DNA of 7,461 nt from Planctomycetota bacterium (GTDB lineage Bacteria; Planctomycetota; Phycisphaerae; Phycisphaerales; SM1A02). The stretch spans positions 1 to 7,461 of the forward strand of contig JAPULD010000401.1 of NCBI GenBank assembly GCA_027295365.1. The letters are read 5' to 3'. The position numbers were made by a program, and so were the translations under genes. How positions within the stretch are numbered: position 1 is the stretch's first letter; each line of letters begins with the position of its first letter. The notes below the pieces were generated by a model, which did no database searches, was not told where the DNA came from, and saw only the letters and a list, made by a program, of their open reading frames with translations. Positions 1 to 6,304 of this stretch are shown here, one piece after another.

Positions 1-1163
1 GTTCGAATCGGACCAAGCTTCGGGCGTGGATCAGAACCCAACTTCAGGCGGGATTGAGCGATTCGCTCTTTGCCCAGTGGGACGCGACGTATCAGGCCAT
101 CACGGCCCGCCAGGAGAACCAGGTCACGCATGCATCGGGCCGAGCCGTGCAGATGCTGGTCAGCGCCCCGGTCAGTCTGTCGATCCGCGATTTGAATCGC
201 ATTGAAGAAAGACTTGATCTCGATGATGAAGCAAGGGCCCAATTCGAGATCTTGCAGGACTCCTATCGTCAGTCATGCGAGACGAGCGCGATCCTGAAAG
301 CCGAGGCGACCAAATACTACGAGGGACCGCTTCAGCCTTCATTGATCCAACGACAATTGCAACGGGATCGAAATTTCTTCGGAACCCTGCAAGGTCTCCT
401 TGATGACGATTCGCAGGTGCATCAGATCGAATGGATGAGCAAGATTCGAGAAAGACAGCTTCGTTCGAGGAACGTATACGTTTCGGGGGCCGGCAACATC
501 GATCCCATTACCTTTTTGCTCGATGCGGATCTGTCGCTTGAGATGCTGCACGATCTGACTCCGATGATCGATGATTTCAATCGCGAAGCATCCGAGCGAT
601 TTCGGGCTCGACACGAGTCATGTCTGCGATTTTTTCGTGAGAGACCGGAACCCAATCATGGCGAACTCAGTGACGATGCTCTCAGCGCCTTGAATCGAGA
701 CATCGCACGGTTTCATGAGAAGGCGATGCAGGCATTCGCCGCTCGGCTTCCGGAGGTGTTTGGCGATTCGCTGCTCGATACGTTTCATCGTGCGGCTCAC
801 GTCATGGTGTTCCAAGACCCGAATGCCTTGCATCATGTCTTTCAACGCCCCAGCCTTGAAGATGATCGTATCTCCCCGGAGCAGCATCGTCTGATTCTGG
901 ATCTCCGAGCTGCGTACATCAGTCGGTACGGGGAATTGACCGAGACCATGGTCCAGCTGGTGACGGCGAACGATGCGTGGATCTACGGGAAGCACTCGGG
1001 CCGGCCGATGATCGTCCCCCTTCGAAATCATGGCGTCATCGAGGAATACGCCCCCCTGCGCTACGCGCGTGATGAACTCAACGCCTCGACCAACCTCAAG
1101 ATCCGCACGATCCTCACCCCCACCCAGGTCGATTCGATCGGCGGCCTGCCTGATCTGGAATGA
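1..1163 (+). CDS. Hypothetical helical protein, 5'-partial, Spy/CpxP-like LTPxQ segments
   Basis: I do not recognise this protein. The frame has no stop between the window edge (first full codon at 3) and the TGA at 1161-1163, so the gene probably begins upstream. The first possible start inside the window is TTG at 54, but it lacks a well-spaced Shine-Dalgarno site and the preceding codons (KLRAWIRTQLQAG) read like natural helical protein. The visible part is charged, apparently almost all alpha-helix, cysteine-poor and without a transmembrane segment. Three segments resemble each other: LDLDDEARAQFEILQDSY (about 210-263), DRISPEQHRLILDLRAAY (about 867-920) and ILTPTQVDSIGGLPD (about 1110-1154). 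This Leu-Thr/Ser-Pro-x-Gln pattern is known from Spy/CpxP-type periplasmic proteins and related planctomycete proteins. Membership of that group is my inference, and any signal peptide would lie outside the window. It ends 259 bases before the next gene. Confidence 0.72.
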   Translation, partial: SNRTKLRAWIRTQLQAGLSDSLFAQWDATYQAITARQENQVTHASGRAVQMLVSAPVSLSIRDLNRIEERLDLDDEARAQFEILQDSYRQSCETSAILKAEATKYYEGPLQPSLIQRQLQRDRNFFGTLQGLLDDDSQVHQIEWMSKIRERQLRSRNVYVSGAGNIDPITFLLDADLSLEMLHDLTPMIDDFNREASERFRARHESCLRFFRERPEPNHGELSDDALSALNRDIARFHEKAMQAFAARLPEVFGDSLLDTFHRAAHVMVFQDPNALHHVFQRPSLEDDRISPEQHRLILDLRAAYISRYGELTETMVQLVTANDAWIYGKHSGRPMIVPLRNHGVIEEYAPLRYARDELNASTNLKIRTILTPTQVDSIGGLPDLE

Positions 1164-1408
1164 GCCTTCAGAGTCTCGGGCGGACTGTCTTCCGGAAGCC
1201 AGGAACCCACGAAGACATCCGGCTTCGATTCCATCCATCGCCGATGCGAATCGATCGGCCTCGCCATGATCGCCATGCATCCTATTTTTGGGTTCACCTA
1301 AGATTCGGATTTCATCGGTTTCCGCTCACACCCTTCCGGCGGTGATCGCTTTATCCAAAGACGACCTGAAACCGAAGGCTGTCGAATGCCCGAATCGAGT
1401 TCGCGCCG

Positions 1409-1414
1409 AAAGGA
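1409..1414 (+). promoter_or_regulatory. Shine-Dalgarno site deciding the start at 1423
   Basis: AAAGGA lies 8 bases before ATG 1423. The frame is open further upstream to a TTG at 1288, but that codon has no comparable site and would add 45 residues of unremarkable sequence in front of a natural N-terminal membrane helix. This favours ATG 1423. Confidence 0.7.
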
Positions 1415-1422
1415 TCACGTGC

Positions 1423-3312
1423 ATGAACATCTTCTCGCTCGGCGAGTTCCTGATGACGATTCTGATCGGTCTGTATGCGATCTTCGCATTCGCCCTGGTC
1501 TATGTCGCCTGCGTCGATCGCGGTCCGTTGGACCGGTGGTTTCGGCACGGCACCGACCCGAGCACGGTGGCCAAAGGCAAGTCCAAAGACAAGTCCAAAG
1601 GCAAGGCGGGCATCAAGGCCGAGGACCAGGCGGGAGACAAGGTCAATGGCAAGTCGGATGACAAGAAAGAGCCGCTGCGGGTTCAGGTCAGCACGGCGCT
1701 TCTCATTCTAAGTGCGCTGGTCGCCGGTTTGGCGGCGGAGATCGGATCGGACCGGCTCGCCAGCGAGATTTGGCTTCAATTCCCCATTCTCAGCAGCGAA
1801 TACTCGAACCGAGCCAACGTACTCGCAAAAAAAGAGTACTGGTTTTTTGGCAAGAGATCGCTGACCTCACTGGGCAAGAACGTTCGGGATCTCGGGTTGT
1901 TTGCCCCGTTCGGCGGACCCGATGGAGCCGATGTTCAGTCTTCCCTCGATCACAATGACACAATCGAAGACTTTGAAGCGTTCAATAACTCGGCGAGTGA
2001 TCTCTACTTCCACAGCAAGAACATCGTCACCAGGGAGAAGACGTACAACGATGAGCTACAAAATATTCAAACGCTCATCGACTTCGCTCGGTCCTTCACC
2101 GGTGTGAGCCTTTTTATGGTCTTGATCGTTTTTTTCCTGCAATGGACATTTCCGTCCAAACGGCTCTACCGCTTGTCGATCGATTTCGGATCACGAGACC
2201 CCTGTCCCTTCGTCAAGAGACGTTTTTGGGCACGGTTCTTGCTCGTCCTGGTCACCCTGTTCGTGTTTTGGGCCGGTCGATTCGTCTTTGTATCTCTCGA
2301 ACAGGACTACAACAAGCGGTCCTTCGGGTATTTCGCGAGCCTAGTAAGGCAGGGCATCCTGCATGTGCCGGCCCCGGGTACGCGGGGCGCTTCGGCCCGA
2401 CTTTCCGCAACATGGACTTCGGAAACTCAATTGCCCGGAATCAGCGGTATGGCGCCGTGGCGTCCGAACCGGTTCCTGGTCGTTCACGATCTGAAGGATC
2501 TCGATGAAGGGGCGCGATTGGGCATGGTGCAGGTCCACTGGGACACGACCGGTCGGTCGGTGCTGTCCTATACCCCCGTCGAGCTTCACCTGCCTGAGTG
2601 CGCACGCCTCCCGAGCGATCTTGAATCACTGTGTCGAAATCCCGGGAAACAGGATGAATTCTTTGCCGCGGAAAGCGGGCATTACGATCCGACAAAGCCA
2701 GGGCGTTTCTTCCACCTGCGGATCGTCCCGGCTGCCGACGGAAGCGTTTCCGCCGAGGTCGTCGATGTCTTCGAGCTTCCCGAGCAATCAGACGGATCCG
2801 TCGGCCTTTCCGCGCGCAATCCTCAGAACCCGAACCAGCCCTGGGATCAGGTTGAAGGCATGGTCGGCTTTCGCGACAGCACCGGGGACTTGATCATTGT
2901 GCTGGGCGAAAGGCGAACCGGCGATGTGCTCCGGGCGAAATTGACGGATCAAGGCCTCACCGACGTGATGCGTTTTTACCCCAGCTCGATTCGGCCAGGC
3001 TTCGATCGGCAGATCGCGGCGCTCCTGTATGAACCGGCTCGCCAGCGTCTCCTGGCGGTCGCGACGAATGATCCAGAGAATCGCGGGGCTGGCGACCAAT
3101 TTGGGCCCTTCTCATCAATCGTGTACGAACTGGCCATGATCGACCAGAACGGAACCCCCACATTCACCGCGCCGGATTCGTTCCTCTGGAAGATCGACGG
3201 TCTCAAAGTCGAGGCCATCGCCACGACCTGCTACGAAGACGCTCCATACTGCGTCGGAACGGACGACGAGGCGCTCCAAGGGAGCTGGCGTCTGCTGGCA
3301 ACCCCTCAGTAG
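1423..3312 (+). CDS. Four-helix membrane protein with Lys-rich loop and large extracytoplasmic C-terminal domain
   Basis: This is an unrecognised protein of 629 residues from ATG 1423. Hydrophobic stretches suggest helices at about residues 9-30, 89-106, 225-244 and 271-291. A low-complexity Lys/Asp/Gly loop (51-82) lies between helices 1 and 2. A basic loop (245-270) lies between helices 3 and 4. By the positive-inside rule both loops are cytoplasmic, which places the helical 107-224 segment and everything after 292 outside the membrane. The C-terminal part (about 335-629) is rich in short strand-like runs with motifs such as GISGMAPWRPNRFLVVHDL, SDLESL, VEGMVGF and VGTDDE. These are reminiscent of phytase-like or SdiA-regulated beta-propellers. 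Cysteine pairs C393/C404 and C603/C610 could form disulphides outside the cytoplasm. The fold call is tentative and no catalytic residue can be assigned. The gene stands alone: 259 bases follow the upstream gene, and rpmB has its own promoter-like sequence. Confidence 0.85.
   Translation: MNIFSLGEFLMTILIGLYAIFAFALVYVACVDRGPLDRWFRHGTDPSTVAKGKSKDKSKGKAGIKAEDQAGDKVNGKSDDKKEPLRVQVSTALLILSALVAGLAAEIGSDRLASEIWLQFPILSSEYSNRANVLAKKEYWFFGKRSLTSLGKNVRDLGLFAPFGGPDGADVQSSLDHNDTIEDFEAFNNSASDLYFHSKNIVTREKTYNDELQNIQTLIDFARSFTGVSLFMVLIVFFLQWTFPSKRLYRLSIDFGSRDPCPFVKRRFWARFLLVLVTLFVFWAGRFVFVSLEQDYNKRSFGYFASLVRQGILHVPAPGTRGASARLSATWTSETQLPGISGMAPWRPNRFLVVHDLKDLDEGARLGMVQVHWDTTGRSVLSYTPVELHLPECARLPSDLESLCRNPGKQDEFFAAESGHYDPTKPGRFFHLRIVPAADGSVSAEVVDVFELPEQSDGSVGLSARNPQNPNQPWDQVEGMVGFRDSTGDLIIVLGERRTGDVLRAKLTDQGLTDVMRFYPSSIRPGFDRQIAALLYEPARQRLLAVATNDPENRGAGDQFGPFSSIVYELAMIDQNGTPTFTAPDSFLWKIDGLKVEAIATTCYEDAPYCVGTDDEALQGSWRLLATPQ
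1573..1608 (+). repeat. Three-copy 12-bp in-frame tandem repeat encoding KGKS/KDKS/KGKA
   Basis: Units at 1573-1584, 1585-1596 and 1597-1608 read AAAGGCAAGTCC, AAAGACAAGTCC and AAAGGCAAGGCG. They encode the start of the Lys-rich loop of the membrane protein. The 12-bp period keeps the frame, so copy-number change would lengthen or shorten the loop without breaking the gene. Confidence 0.85.
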
Positions 3313-3314
3313 AC

Positions 3315-3331
3315 GACGAGAAGCCCTCGTC
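3315..3331 (+). terminator. Weak hairpin just after the membrane-protein gene
   Basis: GACGAG and CTCGTC form a perfect 6-bp stem around a 5-base loop, beginning 3 bases after the stop codon. There is no T-run downstream, so its role as an intrinsic terminator is doubtful. It could be a 3'-end stabilising hairpin or chance. Confidence 0.25.
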
Positions 3332-3406
3332 CGGCGAATCTGCCTTGATGCCTTCATCAACCCTCATGCCCACCGAACTCTCTCATCATTGACTCCACAC
3401 CCCCAC

Positions 3407-3434
3407 TTGCCCTCCCCGCTGGGAGCTCTATACT
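3407..3434 (+). promoter_or_regulatory. Predicted sigma-70 promoter for rpmB
   Basis: TTGCCC (3407-3412) and TATACT (3429-3434) are separated by 16 bases and match the sigma-70 consensus at 4/6 and 5/6 positions. Transcription would start near 3441, giving a leader of about 43 bases before the rpmB ATG. It is the best promoter-like pair I found in the window, and its placement immediately upstream of a ribosomal protein gene supports it. Confidence 0.55.
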
Positions 3435-3470
3435 GCAGGGCTCGATTTTCAGGGCTCAAACGCCCCTTCC

Positions 3471-3475
3471 AAGGA
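3471..3475 (+). promoter_or_regulatory. Shine-Dalgarno site of rpmB
   Basis: AAGGA lies 8 bases upstream of ATG 3484. An ATG directly after it (3476) is in another frame and too close to be used. This fixes the bL28 start at 3484. Confidence 0.75.
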
Positions 3476-3483
3476 ATGATCCC

Positions 3484-3762
3484 ATGCCCCGAGTCTGTTT
3501 TTTCACCGGCCGTCGTACTCAAGTTGGCCGAAAAACCCATTATCGCGGCAAGCCCAAGTACCTGGGTGGCATCGGCCTGAATATCTCCGGCACCAGCAAG
3601 CGGAAATTCAAGCCCAATCTGCAGACCGTCAGGGCCATGGTGGATGGAAAGTCGGTTTGGATCAAAGTATCGACCAAGGCCATCAAAATGGGTTTGGTCG
3701 TCAAGCCTTTGAAGCGAAAGTATGGCTACACCCGCCTACAGAAACTCGCCGCCCAAGGCTGA
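3484..3762 (+). CDS. rpmB: Large ribosomal subunit protein bL28
   Basis: The 92-residue product is a basic protein of the 50S subunit; bL28 binds 23S rRNA. The family signature is clear: N-terminal MPRVC-FTGRRT (1-12), then RGKPKYLGGIG (21-31), SGTSKRKFKPNLQTVR (35-50) and a C-terminal strand region WIKVSTKAIKMGLV. The RGK-K-GG-G followed by G-SKR--PNLQ-VR layout is the longer-loop form known from, for example, Thermus, rather than the short enterobacterial form. Only one cysteine (C5) is present, so the Cys4 zinc-ribbon seen in some bL28 proteins is absent. The start is set by a good Shine-Dalgarno site. It appears monocistronic: a promoter-like pair lies upstream and a strong hairpin follows 29 bases after the stop. 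Confidence 0.97.
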   Translation: MPRVCFFTGRRTQVGRKTHYRGKPKYLGGIGLNISGTSKRKFKPNLQTVRAMVDGKSVWIKVSTKAIKMGLVVKPLKRKYGYTRLQKLAAQG

Positions 3763-3791
3763 TTTACACAACACACTTCCGATAACCGACT

Positions 3792-3817
3792 CGCCGTCCG
3801 ACACGCCCCGGACGGCG
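3792..3817 (+). terminator. GC-rich hairpin after rpmB, probable terminator
   Basis: CGCCGTCCG (3792-3800) pairs perfectly with CGGACGGCG (3809-3817) around an 8-base loop. On the right side the pairing can continue with GTTGTG (3818-3823) against CACAAC (3767-3772), leaving a 19-base bulge on the left. No T-run follows, so it is not a textbook intrinsic terminator. Position 29 bases past the rpmB stop makes a transcript-end or processing role likely. Confidence 0.45.
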
Positions 3818-4010
3818 GTTGTGCAAGGAATCCGGGATATTCAGATCAATCTACATCCCTCAGTCCCCGCAACTCAGGCTGGGACAAAATGTTCGCCATG
3901 GCGCACTACAGAATTATTTTGATTTGACAAGTGTTATTCGAGGGGAATGACGTTTAAAATTGCCACTTCATTTGACCTGATCCAGTCTTGGTCTAGGGTT
4001 GATATCAGAT

Positions 4011-4022
4011 ACGTGAGCACGT
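4011..4022. promoter_or_regulatory. 12-bp palindrome, possible operator
   Basis: ACGTG-AG-CACGT is a perfect 5-bp inverted repeat with a 2-base centre, immediately downstream of the 8-bp palindrome TGATATCA (4000-4007). Short palindromes like this are typical of dimeric regulator sites but also occur by chance. No binding protein can be named. Confidence 0.25.
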
Positions 4023-4115
4023 TACCTACCAGGGGATTGATGCCTGCCGGAGCCGTTTCAAGGCCTCCCGACGCAGCGCACGCCCAACCACCGCTCGTGC
4101 CGCGTTTCGGCGCCG

Positions 4116-4141
4116 CCGATTCTCGATCACCTCGGAATCGG
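4116..4141 (+). other. Hairpin in the dnaG upstream region with a competing partner
   Basis: CCGATTC (4116-4122) pairs with GAATCGG (4135-4141). Inside it, after a single bulged T, CGA (4124-4126) pairs with TCG (4132-4134) around a 5-base loop. GAATC (4135-4139) could instead pair with GATTC at 4157-4161, so two exclusive folds are possible. There is no T-run. This is a structural observation only. Confidence 0.35.
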
Positions 4142-4223
4142 GCGATCAATCATCGTGATTCAAACATGTGGGTGGACTGAATTGAGCGTTCATTGCGCCG
4201 GAAGTGAAGACGTATCGTACTGA

Positions 4224-4240
4224 AAGTTGAACTTCAACTT
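4224..4240. promoter_or_regulatory. Perfect 17-bp palindrome upstream of dnaG, possible operator
   Basis: AAGTTGAA-C-TTCAACTT is an uninterrupted inverted repeat with 8-bp arms and one central base, ending 74 bases before the dnaG TTG. The single-base centre would form no stable RNA loop unless pairing opens, so a DNA site for a dimeric regulator fits better than a hairpin. Its left arm contains a TTGAAC that resembles a -35 box, but I see no good -10 at the right distance. Confidence 0.45.
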
Positions 4241-4303
4241 GCCTTGTCCCAATGACATGGAGTGTGAGGTTCGTGCGGCAACTTCGTTCGGCGTTCTGAC
4301 AGA

Positions 4304-4310
4304 AAGGTGG
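4304..4310 (+). promoter_or_regulatory. Shine-Dalgarno site deciding the TTG start of dnaG
   Basis: AAGGTGG ends 4 bases before TTG 4315. An in-frame TGA at 4297-4299 leaves no room for an earlier start, and no ATG or GTG lies between that stop and the conserved primase N-terminus. This supports TTG as the initiator. Confidence 0.75.
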
Positions 4311-4314
4311 CTGG

Positions 4315-6270
4315 TTGGGCTCATCCGACATTGACAATGTACGCGACGCCACGGACTTGGTGCAGCTCATCGCCGAGCACATCGCCCTGAAGCCGCGCGG
4401 TCGGGAACACGTGGGGGTATGCCCCTTCCACGACGACCATCGACCGTCGTTCGCCGTGGTCACCCACAAGAGCAATGCCTTTTATAAATGTCATTCATGC
4501 GGGGCCGCGGGTGACGCGTTCACGTTTGTTCAGCAGTATCACAAGATGGACTTTCCGGATGCCCTGCGGTTTCTCGCCGAGCGAGTCAACATCACGCTGA
4601 CCGATCGACGTGATGAGGCGCACGGTGATGGCCGCCCCACCCGGAGCGATATGCGAAAAGCGTCGGCCTATGCCGGTTCGTTCTTCCAATCCATCCTGCG
4701 TGATCCTGTGCAGGGCCAGGAGGCCCGGGACGTCATCGAGAAACGAGGCATCGCCGACGAGATGGTCGAGCGATTCTCCCTGGGGGCCGCCCCCAACCAA
4801 TGGGACGCCCTGACCACCAAGCTGCGATCAAAGCCATCCGCCATGCGCGTCGCGACCTCCGCCGGTCTGCTCAAGGAACGCGGCTCAGGCGATGGCCACT
4901 ACGACACGTTCCGCAATCGGCTCATCTTCCCCATCAGCGACGAGACCGGGAAGCCCATCGCCTTCGGGGGCCGCATCATCGATCCCGAAGATGAGCCCAA
5001 GTATCTCAACAGTCCCGAAAGCCCGATCTTCAACAAATCCAAGACACTGTACGGGCTGCACCAGGCCAAGCGTACGATCATCGACACAGGCCAGGCCATT
5101 GTCACAGAAGGCTACACCGACGTCATTGCCTGTCACCAGGCGGGTATCGAGAACGTCGTGGCCACGCTGGGCACTGCCCTGACCCGCGAACATGCGTCGA
5201 TCCTGGGACGGCTCTGCGATACCGTCGTGCTGGTCTTCGATGGTGACGAGGCGGGACTCCGGGCCGCGGACCGGGCGGTGGAAATATTCTTCTCGTCCCC
5301 CGTGGACGTGCGCATCGGAGTGCTGCCTGATCGACTCGATCCCGATGACCTGCTGAAACAGGACCAAGGCAAGCAACGTTTTGAATTGGCGATCGAAGCG
5401 TCCATCGACGCACTGGATTTCAAGGTCAATCGTTTCCAGAAAATGCTCGCGACCGTCAACAGTCTTTCGGGTCGGCAAAAGCGACTCGAAGCATTCTTGG
5501 GTGAATTGGCCGATCTTGGATTCAATGAAATGGCGGGGGTGCGAAAGCAACCTTTGTTGATGCATCTGTCCAGTCTCTTTCAGGTATCACTCTCCGACCT
5601 GCTTTCATTAATGCCCAAGCGTCGGAAGCGTGAAACAACTGCATCACCAGAGACGACGGCCTCCTCGTATGAACCTGAATCACATGATTTGGCTGAATCA
5701 ATGAGCGATCAGGAAATGTCGAGCCTTTTGCGCGATGCGGCTCCGGTTTCAAGGGCCCGCCGCATGGCCGAGCGTGAGCTTCTGGCGCTCCTGATCTTCG
5801 ATCCCGAGACCGCACTCCGGGCGACGCTTGAATCAATCGATGGCGAAACTTCCCTTCCGATCGCCAAGGCGTTCGGTATGCAGGATTTCATCGATCCGAT
5901 GTCCCGATCCATCGCGCACATCGTGCTGGAGCATCTGGGACAGGGCCAGGCCCTTGCCATGCAGGAACTGCTGGGACACCTGGAAACCCAGGAGAGTCCG
6001 CGGCAGCTCGCCAGTTCGCTTTACTTTGAAGCTCAGTCACGCTGTGGCGATGATGAACTCGCCGTGGCCAGCCAGATCGAAGCCGCCTCAAGCGTCCTGC
6101 GTCATCAGATCACGCTTGATGAATCTCGGCGCCAACCGATGTCTGAACCGACCCTTGCCTCGAGCGGAAGCGATCATCAGACGCTCGAGGCCTTGATTGA
6201 ACGACGACGAAGCCAAGGCGATCGTCCCGATGCGATTTTTCTTGGTGCACGCTCGTCAGAACGAAAGTGA
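4315..6270 (+). CDS. dnaG: DNA primase DnaG
   Basis: The 651-residue product is the replicative primase, which makes RNA primers at the fork and works with the DnaB helicase. An N-terminal CHC2 zinc-binding domain shows C36, H39, C59 and C62. The core primase region has the conserved FGGRI (217-221) and PKYLNSPE (228-235) motifs. The Toprim domain has catalytic E265 in VTEGYTDV, followed by VVATLGTALT, the D309/D311 pair in VFDGDEAG, and DPDD at 342-345 for metal binding. A charged, Ser/Thr-rich linker (about 434-475) leads to a C-terminal helical domain (about 478-610) in the position of the DnaB-binding domain, then a polar tail. All expected catalytic residues are present and the length is usual for bacterial DnaG. 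The start is TTG. rpoD follows after 34 bases, so the two are probably co-transcribed. Confidence 0.98.
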   Translation: MGSSDIDNVRDATDLVQLIAEHIALKPRGREHVGVCPFHDDHRPSFAVVTHKSNAFYKCHSCGAAGDAFTFVQQYHKMDFPDALRFLAERVNITLTDRRDEAHGDGRPTRSDMRKASAYAGSFFQSILRDPVQGQEARDVIEKRGIADEMVERFSLGAAPNQWDALTTKLRSKPSAMRVATSAGLLKERGSGDGHYDTFRNRLIFPISDETGKPIAFGGRIIDPEDEPKYLNSPESPIFNKSKTLYGLHQAKRTIIDTGQAIVTEGYTDVIACHQAGIENVVATLGTALTREHASILGRLCDTVVLVFDGDEAGLRAADRAVEIFFSSPVDVRIGVLPDRLDPDDLLKQDQGKQRFELAIEASIDALDFKVNRFQKMLATVNSLSGRQKRLEAFLGELADLGFNEMAGVRKQPLLMHLSSLFQVSLSDLLSLMPKRRKRETTASPETTASSYEPESHDLAESMSDQEMSSLLRDAAPVSRARRMAERELLALLIFDPETALRATLESIDGETSLPIAKAFGMQDFIDPMSRSIAHIVLEHLGQGQALAMQELLGHLETQESPRQLASSLYFEAQSRCGDDELAVASQIEAASSVLRHQITLDESRRQPMSEPTLASSGSDHQTLEALIERRRSQGDRPDAIFLGARSSERK

Positions 6271-6289
6271 ATACTCATCCTCTTTCTCC

Positions 6290-6295
6290 AGGGAG
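6290..6295 (+). promoter_or_regulatory. Shine-Dalgarno site deciding the GTG start of rpoD
   Basis: AGGGAG lies 9 bases upstream of GTG 6305. An in-frame TTG at 6299 is only 3 bases from this site and is less likely. ATG 6326 lies close to sigma region 1.1 and has no comparable site. GTG 6305 is preferred. Confidence 0.6.
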
Positions 6296-6304
6296 CGATT
6301 GATC

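Larger units (their letters stand above)
3818..4314. other. Intergenic region between rpmB and dnaG, no convincing gene
   Basis: About 500 bases hold no recognisable protein or RNA gene. Two short overlapping frames exist (+ 3947-4180, 77 codons; - 3934-4149, 71 codons). Neither has a plausible product or a good ribosome site; the + one has GAGGGG only one base before its ATG. The stretch around 3905-4010 is visibly more AT-rich than the flanking genes and contains TTGACA at 3924-3929, but no matching -10 at 15-19 bases. Several inverted repeats occur (listed separately). The likeliest role is a regulatory region or long 5' leader for dnaG-rpoD. A small RNA cannot be excluded. Confidence 0.6.

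Noticed and set aside
1..24. GTTCGAATC at the left edge resembles a tRNA T-loop.
   Set aside because: The rest of a tRNA would lie outside the window, no CCA-adjacent acceptor can be tested, and the bases lie in an open reading frame that continues smoothly into the first gene.
1186..1217. TGTCTTC/GAAGACA inverted repeat after the first gene, as a terminator.
   Set aside because: The loop is 18 bases, there is no T-run, and alternative pairings (GAAGCC with GGCTTC) compete, so it is too weak to list.
618..1280. A 220-codon minus-strand open frame opposite the first gene.
   Set aside because: It is antisense to a better-supported frame, with no recognisable motif. Long antisense frames are common in this codon usage.
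1288..1422. N-terminal extension of the membrane protein to TTG 1288.
   Set aside because: There is no Shine-Dalgarno site before it. ATG 1423 has AAAGGA at 8 bases and begins directly before the first membrane helix.
3924..3960. TTGACA with TAAAAT as a strong promoter in the rpmB-dnaG gap.
   Set aside because: The spacing is 25 bases, far from the usual 16-18, and no better -10 occurs at the right distance.
3947..4180. 77-codon plus-strand frame in the rpmB-dnaG gap.
   Set aside because: The Shine-Dalgarno-like GAGGGG is one base from the ATG, the product looks random, and a comparable minus-strand frame overlaps it.
4885..5565. 226-codon minus-strand frame within dnaG.
   Set aside because: It is antisense to the catalytic core of DnaG and is a coding shadow.
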